Origin: CAZLFA01 sp964558665
GTDB lineage: Bacteria > Desulfobacterota > Syntrophia > Syntrophales > PHBD01
Direction: 5' to 3'
DNA: 10,060 bases
Assembly (NCBI GenBank): GCA_964558665.1
Contig: CAZLFA010000094.1
Coordinates: 1 to 10,060, forward strand
Shown here piece after piece: positions 1-8,200 of this stretch (its first letter is position 1; each line of letters begins with the position of its first letter). Under the pieces are notes generated by a model. It was given only the letters and a program-made list of their open reading frames with translations. It did no database searches and had not been told where the DNA came from. The position numbers were made by a program, and so were the translations under genes.

Positions 1-477
1 CGCATCTGTACGGTTTATGCCCAGAAGGGTATGATCAACATCTTCATCGTCGTCTTCTTCATGGCTCTGGGGCTGGCCTTCCTGGATCCTTACTTCTTCA
101 TCGGCTACCTGATCGGTATCGCCTTCTTCGGCCTCTTCCAGGCTATCTTTATGGCCAATGCAGGCGGTTGCTGGGATAATGCCAAGAAGATCGTTGAAGT
201 CGATCTGAAGATGAAGAACACGCCTCTCCATGAAGCGACTGTCGTCGGTGATACCGTCGGCGATCCCTACAAGGATACCTCTTCGGTTTCCATGAACCCG
301 ATCATCAAATTCACGACTCTGTTCGGACTGCTCGCGACGGAAATCGCCGTGACGATGACCGACAAGGGACTGAAGGTTGGTCTGGCTGCCGTATTCTTTG
401 TAGTTGCCCTGTTCTTCGTTTACCGTTCGTTCTACGGTATGAGGATTGTTGAATCGGAAATTAAAGAAGCAAAGTAA
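1..477 (+). CDS. hppA: Membrane-bound ion-translocating pyrophosphatase, C-terminal part (5' end outside window)
   Basis: This enzyme hydrolyses cytosolic pyrophosphate and pumps H+ (or Na+) across the cytoplasmic membrane. The frame is open from base 1, so the ATG at 31 is an internal methionine and 158 C-terminal residues are visible; family members are about 650-800 residues. Numbering from the first visible codon, the diagnostic motifs are MANAGGCWDNAKK (51-63) and VVGDTVGDPYKDTS (81-94). Asp59, Lys62/63, Asp84, Asp88, Lys91 and Asp92 are expected Mg-pyrophosphate ligands. Hydrophobic segments at about 11-28, 30-50, 100-117 and 121-141 match the last membrane helices. The usual GGAWDNAKK reads GGCWDNAKK here, a conservative change. 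The residues deciding K+ dependence and H+ versus Na+ specificity lie upstream and cannot be read. Transcription ends at the strong terminator just downstream. Family assignment is very secure; the transported ion is unknown. Confidence 0.94.
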   Translation, partial: RICTVYAQKGMINIFIVVFFMALGLAFLDPYFFIGYLIGIAFFGLFQAIFMANAGGCWDNAKKIVEVDLKMKNTPLHEATVVGDTVGDPYKDTSSVSMNPIIKFTTLFGLLATEIAVTMTDKGLKVGLAAVFFVVALFFVYRSFYGMRIVESEIKEAK

Positions 478-500
478 ATCACTAGTAGTGATTGACATGT

Positions 501-533
501 AAGGCGCCTCTCTAACGGGAGGCGCCTTTTTTT
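501..533 (+). terminator. Intrinsic terminator of hppA
   Basis: Bases 501-512 pair with 517-528 (core AGGCGCCTC with GAGGCGCCT) around a TAAC loop, followed by seven T residues at 527-533. It begins 24 bases after the pyrophosphatase stop. This is a canonical GC-rich hairpin plus U-tract. Confidence 0.92.
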
Positions 534-542
534 ATGATACAT

Positions 543-719
543 GATTACGCAATAGAATGTTTAGGCACTTAGATAAGTGAATAATATCTAGGTCAATATC
601 CAGGTCAAAGAGTCTTTCCGCGGCTCAGAATATTTTTCACAAGAAAAATATTGGATTCGCCGCTTGAAAACCTCCTTGACCTGGGTGCCAATGACTTTTA
701 TTTGTTTTATCGCGTAATC
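543..719. repeat. Imperfect long palindrome (element A), single copy in this window
   Basis: Three nested pairs of arms share one centre near base 640. The outer pair is GATTACGC (543-550) with GCGTAATC (712-719). The middle pair is CCAGGTCAA (600-608) with TTGACCTGG (676-684). The inner pair is AATATTTTT (629-637) with AAAAATATT (644-652). Sequence between the arms also pairs partly. The whole stretch could fold into one long hairpin as RNA or a cruciform as DNA. No reading frame or promoter is convincing. It could be a decayed MITE-like element or a structured intergenic repeat; it has no obvious sequence similarity to the 176-base repeat beside it. Confidence 0.55.
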
Positions 720-731
720 CGGGATTAGTTA

Positions 732-907
732 TAGTTTTCGTCCGGAAAGGGCTCTTTTCCGCTCCGGCTGTGTCGATCTGCGGTATTGCTTGTGTGACGT
801 ACGTAAAGTACGCCTCCGCTCAATCCCTTGATCTCCTTGCCGGAACGAAAAATACCCTCTTTCCAATCCGGAAACCAAAAGTTACAGCATCCGGCGTTTC
901 CGGATGG
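732..907. repeat. Dispersed palindromic repeat, copy 1 (MITE-like)
   Basis: This stretch aligns without gaps to 9819-9994 with about 13 differences in 176 bases (roughly 93% identity by hand count), in the same orientation. Its ends are inverted: CGTCCGGAAA (739-748) and TTTCCGGATG (897-906), with one mismatch. The middle contains GTAC-GTAAA-GTAC, the centre of the overall palindrome. A 68-codon minus-strand frame runs across it, but copy 2 has a stop and no matching start in that frame, so I treat it as non-coding. Possible roles are a non-autonomous transposon relic or an intergenic structural repeat. The flanks do not show a clean target duplication here, which suggests an older insertion than copy 2. 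Confidence 0.85.
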
Positions 908-932
908 TGACCGGTTACAATTAGAAAGCAAG

Positions 933-974
933 AAAAAAGGGGGCGGCAGCTCTTGGTTAGCTGCTGCCCCCTTT
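933..974 (-). terminator. Intrinsic terminator of the Tim44-like gene
   Basis: Bases 939-951 (GGGGGCGGCAGCT) pair with 959-971 with a single mismatch around a 7-base loop. Read on the minus strand, the hairpin is followed by six T residues (938-933). It begins about 24 bases after the stop of the minus-strand gene. The plus strand would form the same hairpin followed by only TTT, so it could act weakly in both directions. Confidence 0.88.
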
Positions 975-997
975 GTAATCTGAGAAGCCGGGAAGAG

Positions 998-1969
998 CTA
1001 CGGCTGGTTGATGGCTGAAAGCTGCCAGGTGTTGTTTCCTACAGGTCTGGTGAAGGTCCAGTATTCCTCGAACTTGACCGGATCCGTCTTGCTCCCTTCC
1101 AGCAGTTCACCGGACTCGCTCACTGTGTAGTCCACCAGATTGGCAAGAAACTTAACGGTGATGAAATCCTTGCCGCCTTCCTGCCACACCTCTGTAATCT
1201 CGACATTGCGGACGGCGATATTGTCCAGCTTGTTGATCTTTCTCGCTGCCTTAAGTTTATCCGCCTCGCTTTGCAGGATGCCCAGCATCTCGTCCGTCAC
1301 GATGTTGCGCACGACACCCATGTCCCTATTGATCCAGGCTCCCTGGATTTTAAAGAAGTTGTCCGTACAGAGTTCATTGAAGCGTCCTTCGTCGAAGGAG
1401 GGGTCCATCTGTCTGATATAACCAAGACCCGCTTCCACATCGCCTCCGCCCGATCCCTGATCCTGATACGACGGCGCATAAGATGCCTGTCCCGCCGTCT
1501 GGGTTGCACCCGACTGATAGTATGTTCCGGGCACCGCTTCAGCTTCCTTTTTCTTTTTAAAGAACCTGTAAACGCCGTAGAGCAGTAAACCTATAAGCAG
1601 GATTTCGATGAAACCGAAACCGCTTCCTCCGAAACCTCCCATGCCTCCGCCGAAACCGTGCCCCAGTCCGCTGAACAGCATGCCGCCCACGAGGCCGCCG
1701 AGGGCGCCGTAGGCAAAACTACGCCACATGCTAGGAGGCCGCTGCTGCTGCATCGGCGATGACGGCTGTACGGCTGACGGCCTCTGCGTCTGCGATGGAG
1801 ACGAGTAGGAACGGCTTGGGCTTGGTGAACTGTATGACCTGGATCCGCGGCTGCCTGATGATCTCCCTCCTCCGACCCTGGCTTCCGCACTCATTTCCAG
1901 GACCCATAAGCTTGAAAACAGGAATGCAGCCAGTATTACCCCCGCTTTCATCCAATTCTTTCTTGACAT
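998..1969 (-). CDS. Tim44-like domain membrane protein
   Basis: This 323-residue envelope protein ends in a Tim44-like domain, a fold shared with mitochondrial import protein Tim44; the bacterial role is not established. Residues 1-30 look like a signal peptide (KAGVILAAFLFSSLWVL, then AEA as a possible cleavage site). Residues 31-80 are rich in Ser, Pro, Arg and Gln. A Gly-rich hydrophobic stretch (86-104), a Gly run (105-118) and a second hydrophobic segment (119-136) followed by RFFKKKKE give one or two membrane passes. The Tim44-like domain spans about 180-323, with FDEGRFNELCTDNFFKIQGAW (192-212), typical of the family, and a C-terminal EEYWTFTR strand. Minus-strand AAAGGAG (1982-1976) lies 6 bases before the ATG, which fixes the start. 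It is monocistronic, with its own promoter and terminator. The domain call is firm; localisation is inferred. Confidence 0.9.
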   Translation of the reverse strand: MSRKNWMKAGVILAAFLFSSLWVLEMSAEARVGGGRSSGSRGSRSYSSPSPSRSYSSPSQTQRPSAVQPSSPMQQQRPPSMWRSFAYGALGGLVGGMLFSGLGHGFGGGMGGFGGSGFGFIEILLIGLLLYGVYRFFKKKKEAEAVPGTYYQSGATQTAGQASYAPSYQDQGSGGGDVEAGLGYIRQMDPSFDEGRFNELCTDNFFKIQGAWINRDMGVVRNIVTDEMLGILQSEADKLKAARKINKLDNIAVRNVEITEVWQEGGKDFITVKFLANLVDYTVSESGELLEGSKTDPVKFEEYWTFTRPVGNNTWQLSAINQP

Positions 1970-2007
1970 ACTTTTCTCCTTTCAACTGATAAATAATTTT
2001 CGACAAT

Positions 2008-2036
2008 AATATAACATTGCCCTTGTTCGCTGTCAA
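2008..2036 (-). promoter_or_regulatory. Sigma70-type promoter for the Tim44-like gene
   Basis: On the minus strand, TTGACA (2036-2031) is followed by a 17-base spacer and TATATT (2013-2008). Transcription would start near 2001, giving a leader of about 30 bases before the ATG at 1969. The -35 is a perfect match, the -10 matches at five of six positions, and the spacing is ideal. Confidence 0.78.
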
Positions 2037-2113
2037 ACATAAGAAACTTTACGGATATCGAAACGATAAGCAAACCATGGTACAATTTTTGGCTCTTGTG
2101 CAGGAATGAATGA

Positions 2114-4957
2114 TCAGCTCATAAGAGGGGAGTTTGTATCTGCCAGATCCGGTTCGCCGCAGTGACGAAGGATATGCTCGCGGGAAAGATCCCTGAGTTT
2201 TATTGCGGTTCCCCATAAGTCGGATTTGGGATCATCAGCAATGTCGGCAGGATCGATAGGCGTGCCGATAGTGACGGTTATCGAACCGCGGCGCGGGAAC
2301 TTTGTGTCTTCAAGAAGGATGGAGCGGGTGCCTTTGAATGCTATCGGGACTACGGGCACATTTGCCTCGGCCGCCGTCAGGAAGGCACCCATGTGAAAAG
2401 GCAGCAACCCGGGAATTCTGGTGAATGTTCCTTCCACAAAAAAGAAGATGGAGCGGCCCTTTATCGCAGAAAGCGCAATGCGATGGGCATCCTCCACGCT
2501 CTTCTGCTTGTCAAATCGTTCCACGAACTCGGTATGAATGCGGTCCAGAAATGTGCGGTCCAGAAATCCTCTTGTTAACTCCGCTTTTGCCACGAAGCTG
2601 AATTCTCCGGGGATTGCCGCCACTGCCACAAAGCTGTCAAGATAACTCGCATGGTTGGCGACCAGTATACAGGAGCGGTCTTTCGGCAATTTTTCCTTTC
2701 CATGAATGATCAAAGGTGTAAATGTTGCTTTGCTGAGGAATCCGGCAATGCTTCTCATCAGAGACCAGTGCCAGGATGATTTCGGCATGATCATCACGGA
2801 TAACCATGTAAGGGGTGCGAGTATCCAGAAGACGCTCCAGCAATAGGATGCAAAGAGCTTTTCGGACAGCATCGTTTTCATGCGGCGCATCTCCGGCGCC
2901 AGACCGGCCAGGGCGATGCGCGCGTACTGCCATTTGACAGAGGATGTGCTTCTGCCGATCTGCCCTTTTTCGTACAGGCTGCGGTTTCCTGCACGGCGTA
3001 TCTTGCCGCTCGATGTCTTAAGGATCGTTCCGGGGGGAGCCAGTATGACATCATCGGCAGCGGCCCCCGTCAGTTCTATCGCGCGCTCATCTATGATCTG
3101 CCTCAGTCCGGCAAGGGCCTCCGTATCTTCCTCTTTTGTTTCCGCCAGCACGACAAGCTTTTCCGTGCCGGCGTCCTCATCGGCGGTGCCGAAGACAACC
3201 ACATTGCCCTTGCGGATGCCGGGCAACTCCCCGACTGCTTCCTCAAGTTCCTGCGGATAGATATTTCTTCCGGCGCGAATGATGATATCCTTTTTGCGGC
3301 CGGTAAGAAACAGATCGGAGCCGGCTATATATGCAAGATCCCCGGATTCAAGCCACTCTCCGTTGAACAGCCTTGCTGTGTCATCCGGATTGCGGAAGTA
3401 GCCGCTGGTTGCAGACGGCCCCCTGAACTGCAGCCTGCCTTCGTATCTCTCCGGCAGCTCCCGCCCTGCCTGATCCACTATCCTTATTTCGTGACCGGGA
3501 AGCGGCCTGCCGCAGGCAACGAACTGCAGAGCATTTGCATCGTCGGCATCGGCGGGCAGCGCGCGGCCGCCTGTAGCAAATGTTGCCCGCTCTATCCTGT
3601 CGATAAGAGGACCGCGGTCAAGGGGAGGAAAGGTAAGTCCTACGGAGCATTCTGCGAGGCCGTAAACAGGCATGAAAGTCTCCCTCCTGAACCCGTAATT
3701 ACCGAAGCGGCGGCAAAATCGCTCAACCGTTTCCGGGCTCACCGGTTCGGCTCCGTTGCAGGCCACACGCCATGAACTGAGATCGATGCCCTGCAGTTCT
3801 TCATCGCTTAAACGCTTAAGGCAGAGCTCGTAGGCGAAATTGGGGGCCGCGGAAATTGTGCCGCGATGACGGTGTATCGCCTGAAGCCAGCTTTGCGGAT
3901 GACCGATGAAAGCCAAAGGAGACATGAGAACAAACAATGTAGCATAGTAAAGACTGGACATCCAGGCGCCGATCAGGCCCATATCGTGATAGAGAGGAAG
4001 CCAGCTCACAATAACGTCGGAAGATCTTATCTGCACCGCTTCACCCATCGCCCTGATGTTTGCCAGCAGATTGGCGTGCGTAAGAACAACGCCTTTGGGG
4101 TTGCCGGTGCTTCCCGAGGTGTACTGCAAAAAGGCGATATCCCGGGTTGACAGTTTAGGTTCCCTGCAGACGCCGCCTTTAGATATCAACTCTTCCACGG
4201 TGAACAGATATTTCAGATTTTCCGCCTGTGATTTGAGAACCTGGGCAAACAGTTTTGCTTCCGGTATGATGATCATTATGGAAGCCCCGCAGTTTCTGAG
4301 GATGGCGCTGTGGCGGCGCAGATGATCTTCAATCTGGCTGCGTCTCACCGGAGGATATATGGGAACAGGCACGCCTCCTGCCATGAGGATGCCCATATAT
4401 GCAAAAAAGTATTCGTCTCCGGTCGGCAGCATGATGGCAACAGGCTCGCCCGGCTGCATCCCCTGCTGCTGAAGCCAGCAGGCCAGTGCGGTTGCTCCAT
4501 CTCTCAGCCGTCGATAAGTCATTACATCGCCGGCTCCGTCATCGCTGTAAAAGTGTATATGCGGCCGGTCGGGATGTGTCTTTACGTGCCAGTCGATGAC
4601 ATCGATAAGCGTTTGTGCAGTGTGGGGAGCAGGCATCGCTTCGCCCAGCGTATATGTTTCGGTCTCGGGATGTCCTGAGTGAGGTTTTGATGGAGCGGCA
4701 CTCAATGCCGCCCTGTAGAGATCCCGCGGAGTCTCGATGCCGGCGAAGACTTTTTCCGGAAGAGAGACGCCAAAGCTCTTTCCGATACGCGCCAGAAGTT
4801 CCACCCGGGCCAGACTGTCAAGACCGAGATCCTTTGTCAGAGAACTGTCCATGCTTATCGGTTTTGCCGGGGTGCGGCGTGGATGAAGCTCAATGGAAAG
4901 CTCCTTCACCATCTTCAGCAATGCTTCGGCCGTTATGTCCGGATAATTTTCCTGCAA
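2114..4957 (-). CDS. Three-part fusion: acyl carrier domain, fatty-acyl-AMP ligase-like domain, PlsC-type acyltransferase
   Basis: Predicted to activate a fatty acid with ATP, hold it as a thioester and transfer it to a (lyso)phospholipid at the membrane. Residues 1-88 form an acyl carrier domain with phosphopantetheine site DLGLDSL (Ser48). Residues about 112-665 are an adenylate-forming ligase: P-loop YTSGSTGNPKG (279-289), FAAL-like SWLPLYHDMGLIG (318-330) and APNFAYELC (371-379), YGLAECS (432-438), SGDL (538-541), GRKKDII (553-559) and catalytic-lysine motif SSGKIRR (Lys652). A hydrophobic stretch (702-724) precedes the acyltransferase domain (about 748-905) with HX4D (His769, Asp774) and EGTF (842-845). 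All key residues are present. E. coli Aas joins the last two activities in the opposite order and without a carrier domain. The start is TTG at 4957, with only weak AAGAG upstream; a stop codon lies in frame just before it. The alternative ATG (residue 16, at 4912) would cut helix 1 of the carrier domain. Domain calls are firm; the substrate is unknown. Confidence 0.93.
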   Translation of the reverse strand: MQENYPDITAEALLKMVKELSIELHPRRTPAKPISMDSSLTKDLGLDSLARVELLARIGKSFGVSLPEKVFAGIETPRDLYRAALSAAPSKPHSGHPETETYTLGEAMPAPHTAQTLIDVIDWHVKTHPDRPHIHFYSDDGAGDVMTYRRLRDGATALACWLQQQGMQPGEPVAIMLPTGDEYFFAYMGILMAGGVPVPIYPPVRRSQIEDHLRRHSAILRNCGASIMIIIPEAKLFAQVLKSQAENLKYLFTVEELISKGGVCREPKLSTRDIAFLQYTSGSTGNPKGVVLTHANLLANIRAMGEAVQIRSSDVIVSWLPLYHDMGLIGAWMSSLYYATLFVLMSPLAFIGHPQSWLQAIHRHRGTISAAPNFAYELCLKRLSDEELQGIDLSSWRVACNGAEPVSPETVERFCRRFGNYGFRRETFMPVYGLAECSVGLTFPPLDRGPLIDRIERATFATGGRALPADADDANALQFVACGRPLPGHEIRIVDQAGRELPERYEGRLQFRGPSATSGYFRNPDDTARLFNGEWLESGDLAYIAGSDLFLTGRKKDIIIRAGRNIYPQELEEAVGELPGIRKGNVVVFGTADEDAGTEKLVVLAETKEEDTEALAGLRQIIDERAIELTGAAADDVILAPPGTILKTSSGKIRRAGNRSLYEKGQIGRSTSSVKWQYARIALAGLAPEMRRMKTMLSEKLFASYCWSVFWILAPLTWLSVMIMPKSSWHWSLMRSIAGFLSKATFTPLIIHGKEKLPKDRSCILVANHASYLDSFVAVAAIPGEFSFVAKAELTRGFLDRTFLDRIHTEFVERFDKQKSVEDAHRIALSAIKGRSIFFFVEGTFTRIPGLLPFHMGAFLTAAEANVPVVPIAFKGTRSILLEDTKFPRRGSITVTIGTPIDPADIADDPKSDLWGTAIKLRDLSREHILRHCGEPDLADTNSPLMS

Positions 4958-5074
4958 ATTATTTTTCTGCTCTTATTTTTTTTGATCAGCATGCCGGGAC
5001 CGGATCGCAAACATGCTGCGCGTTCTGTGTTGATAAAAAACTGCAAAGAATTGCCCATAAGTTTCAACAGCCCC

Positions 5075-5101
5075 TTATTACGGTATCAACACGGCTGTCA
5101 A
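5075..5101 (-). promoter_or_regulatory. Possible promoter for the ligase-acyltransferase fusion
   Basis: Minus-strand TTGACA (5101-5096) is followed by TAATAA (5080-5075) after only 15 bases, shorter than the preferred 16-18. Nothing better was seen between 4958 and 5150. It would give a leader of roughly 110 bases. Confidence 0.3.
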
Positions 5102-5141
5102 TCATAAAGATATTTTTCTATTCCACAGGTAAATTAATTAC

Positions 5142-5170
5142 TTGACAGGTGAAACGCCGACTAATATTTA
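5142..5170 (+). promoter_or_regulatory. Possible promoter for the cyclase gene
   Basis: TTGACA (5142-5147), a 17-base spacer, then TATTTA (5165-5170). The -35 is perfect and the -10 is fair. The inverted repeat GCAAA-ATAA-TTTGC (5177-5190) overlaps the expected start of transcription and could be an operator. The leader to the ATG at 5292 would be about 115 bases. Confidence 0.5.
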
Positions 5171-5212
5171 AGCTGCGCAAAATAATTTGCAATAGCCTTG
5201 GGAGGGATTGTT

Positions 5213-5242
5213 ATGGATATGCGGGTGTTCAAATTTCCATGA
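5213..5242 (+). CDS. Possible 9-residue leader peptide (MDMRVFKFP)
   Basis: ATG at 5213 is preceded by GGAGGG (5201-5206) at a 6-base spacing, a stronger ribosome site than that of the cyclase gene downstream. The frame closes with TGA at 5240-5242, 49 bases before the cyclase ATG and in a different frame. The peptide has no amino-acid run of the kind used in classical attenuators. If translated it would most likely act through ribosome position on the leader rather than as a product. It may also be chance. Confidence 0.3.
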   Translation: MDMRVFKFP

Positions 5243-5248
5243 AATAAT

Positions 5249-5280
5249 CTGCACGCTCGATAAGAACCGTGCGGGGAGAG
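5249..5280 (+). promoter_or_regulatory. Hairpin touching the ribosome site of the cyclase gene
   Basis: CTGCACG (5249-5255) can pair with CGTGCGG (5268-5274), with one G-U pair. The 3' arm overlaps the start of GGGGAGAG (5273-5280), the only ribosome site candidate for the ATG at 5292. That site is itself set rather far from the ATG (about 12 bases from its end). Pairing could reduce translation of the cyclase. Confidence 0.3.
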
Positions 5281-5291
5281 TCTGAAAAATA

Positions 5292-8200
5292 ATGAAGTGT
5301 CCGAAGTGCCGTTTCAGGAATCGTGAGTTCGCCGGTTATTGCATTAACTGCGGAGAGAAAATGGAAACTGCATGCATGCACTGCGGACAGCCGCTGCCGG
5401 CGCAGGCAAGGTTCTGCGACGGATGCGGTTACAGGGTGGCGGACGGATTGCGGAAAGAGGCGGCCGCGCAAGGCGTAGCGAGCGAGCGAAAGCTGATAAC
5501 GGTCATGTTCTCGGATCTGACGGGATACACCGCCATGTCCGAGAGGCTCGATCCGGAAGAGGTCAAGGACATCATCAACCGGATATTCGGGGAGACGGGC
5601 CGCATCATCAGCAGATATGACGGTGTAATCGATAAATACATCGGAGATGCAGTCATGGCCCTCTTTGGCGTGCCGCGTGCCCATGAGGACGACGCCGTGA
5701 GGGCGATCAGGGCGGCAAGAGAAATTCATGACCTCGTAAAGGAGTTGAGTCCCAAACTGGAGGCAAAAGTCGGCGAGCCGCTGGCGATGCATACAGGCAT
5801 CAATACGGGTCTTGTGGTAACCGGTGAACTGAGCTTTGATAAAGGGAAGCTGGGGATAACGGGTGACACGGTCAATCTGGCATCGCGCCTGACCGGCCTG
5901 GCAGCGGCAGGGGAGATTCTCGTCGGAGAAGATACCTTCCGCCAGGCGATGGGACACTTCTCATTTGAACGTCATAAGACGGATGCGGTTAAAGGCAAAT
6001 CCGAACCGGTAAGGATATTCAAGGTAACCGGCATCAGGGAAAAACCCGAGAAGATGCTCAGAGCATCGGGACGTCGGGCAAGGCTGGTGGGCAGAGACAA
6101 GGAACTATCCGTACTTTCCGAGGCATTATCCAGCCTCAAACAGGGCAGGGGCGGCGTCATCTCGATTGTAGGGGATGCCGGCACGGGTAAAAGCCGTCTT
6201 GTCGAAGAAATCAAATCCGATAACATTTCTGCAAATGTCAAATGGTATCATGGGCATGCTTTTGCCTATTCGCAAAACATGCCGTATTTCATCATCATTG
6301 ATTGTTTGAATCGTGCCTTTGCAATCAGCGAAGGAGAACCCCAGGATAAGATCAGGCAGAAAATCGAATCGAGCATACAAGCCATTGTGCCCGACAGCAG
6401 GGAAGTAATTCCTTACATCGCCAGTCTTTACTCCATTGAGTACGCGGAGACGGAAAATATAAGTCCTGAATTCTGGAGGGCGAAGCTGTATGAATCTTTC
6501 GTCCTCATATTGTCAGCCATTGCCGGCAAATCACCGGTTGTTATCTATCTTGAAGATCTCCATTGGGCTGATCCTTCTTCAGCGGCGCTTCTGCGTATGA
6601 TTAACGCGGATTTGAATCTGGCCGTGCTTTTTCTCTTTGTGTACAGGCCGTTCTCTCAGTTGTCCGAAATAGCTTCTTCTGCTGCCGGCAAAAAATTCGG
6701 CAGGCAGATAGTACTTCACGATCTTACTTCATCCGGTATCCGGGAGATGGTTGATTCACTGCTGGATACGAAGACCCCCCCGGACGAACTGATCAGCTTT
6801 ATCCATGAAAAGGTGGAGGGCAATCCGTTCTATCTGGAAGAAGTGATAAACACGCTCATTGAATCAGGGATCCTCACTCCCTCCGGCGATTCCTGGATGC
6901 TTGCCGGTCCTATCAGCGAGACCGATATACCGTCATCGATTCATGGAATTATCTCTGCCAGGCTGGATAGACTGGAAGTCAGCGCCAAAAGGGTTCTTCA
7001 GGAGGCGTCAGTCATTGGCAGGGAATTCGTCTATAAAATACTCAAAACCATATCGAAAGTGCGGGACGAGATGGACCAGTCCCTTACACTGCTCGAAGAA
7101 CTGGACCTGATCAGAGAAAAGGAACCGGCTGCGGAGCAGGAGTATCTTTTCAAACACGCATTGACGCAGGAAGTCGCTTATAACGGACTCCTGAAAAAAG
7201 AACGCCGGATCATCCACGAACGGATCGCCACTGCCATGGAAAAGCTTCTCTCCGACAGAATCCCGGAATTTTATGAAATGCTGGCTTATCACTACAAACA
7301 CGGGCAGGTCCTTCTCAAGGCCTATGAGTATCTGAGCAAATCCGGAAGCAAATGCCGCCGGATGTATTCAATTGAAGAGTCCAATCAGTATTATCGTGAG
7401 GCCTATGAATTGCTGGCCGGAAAACAGTTTCGGACAAAGGAGGAAGACGGTCTTTTAATAAGTCTGCTGGTAAAATGGGTTTACGTTTTCAACCACAGAG
7501 GCGATTTCAACAACTGCAGGGAGATATTAAAGTCTCATGAAGCGGCGGCAGATGTCCTGGACAATCAGGAAATACGCGGGATGTTTTATGCATGGATGGG
7601 GTGGATAACCAAGCAGAGAGAAGCGCTGCAGGAGGGATACGATTACTTGATGAAGGCGCTTCGCATAGGGGAGGAAGGTGATATCGATACAGTTACGGCG
7701 TATGCATGCGGTTTTCTTTCTTACGTGTGCGCCGATCTCGGCCTGCTGAATGATGCCGTCATGTACGGTCGGAGGGCGCGTGTTCTTGCCGAGCGATTAT
7801 CCGCAGACCGTGATCTCTTTGCCATTGCGCTGACAGGTCTGGGGCATGCGTACTGGTTCAAGGGGCTGAGGAAAGAAACTGAAGAAACAGCAATGATACT
7901 TCACGACTACGGTGTGAAACATTCATGCCTGAGGTGCCAGGCCCATGCAATATTATTGACGGGGATAGGGCAATCCATCTCCGGGGACTTTACCGCCGCG
8001 ATAGAGAGTTATAAAAAATTTATCGATTTTTCACCGGACCCTATGCTCGTTTATACGGGAAAATTCCTGCTGGGAACGGCTTACCTGGCGGATAACAGAA
8101 CCGGGGAAGCGATACCGGTGCTGGAAGATGTCATAGAATACAATGAAATTTACGGCATGGATTACATCGGAACAATATCGCAAGCCTTTCGTGGCGCTGC

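Larger units (their letters stand above)
478..997. other. Convergent intergenic region with two palindromic elements
   Basis: These 520 bases lie between the stop codons of two converging genes. In order they hold a 7-bp perfect inverted repeat with a 3-base spacer (477-493), a terminator for the pyrophosphatase (501-533), an imperfect palindrome (543-719), copy 1 of a dispersed repeat (732-907) and a terminator for the minus-strand gene (933-974). No credible gene was found in it. The perfect 6-bp inverted repeat TAATCC-G-GGATTA at 715-727 sits at the junction of the two elements. Confidence 0.7.
4958..5291. other. Divergent promoter region
   Basis: These 334 bases separate the starts of two divergent genes. 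They hold a weak minus-strand promoter candidate (5075-5101), a better plus-strand candidate (5142-5170), the small inverted repeat GCAAA-ATAA-TTTGC (5177-5190) just past the plus -10, a 9-codon open frame with a strong ribosome site (5201-5242), and a hairpin over the next ribosome site (5249-5280). The part next to the ligase start (4958-5040) is T-rich on the plus strand, and I see no further feature there. Confidence 0.55.

Noticed and set aside
725..931. A 68-codon minus-strand open frame over repeat copy 1
   Set aside because: It lies almost wholly within the palindromic repeat. In copy 2 the same frame has a stop near its 5' end and no equivalent start. No ribosome site was seen.
478..997. 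CRISPR array or tandem repeat
   Set aside because: Repeats here are inverted arms of single palindromes, not regularly spaced direct repeats.
2114..4957. Annotation as Aas (acyl-ACP synthetase / lysophospholipid acyltransferase)
   Set aside because: The two activities are shared, but the domain order is reversed and an acyl carrier domain is fused, so orthology with Aas is unlikely.
4615..5145. A 176-codon plus-strand open frame, plus others at 2880-3260 and 4310-4678
   Set aside because: They are antisense to the ligase-acyltransferase fusion, whose motifs run the length of the minus strand.
5229..5957. A 242-codon minus-strand open frame
   Set aside because: It is antisense to the zinc ribbon and cyclase domain, whose motifs are intact on the plus strand. 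It has no recognisable domain; such antisense frames are commonly mis-annotated opposite cyclase genes.
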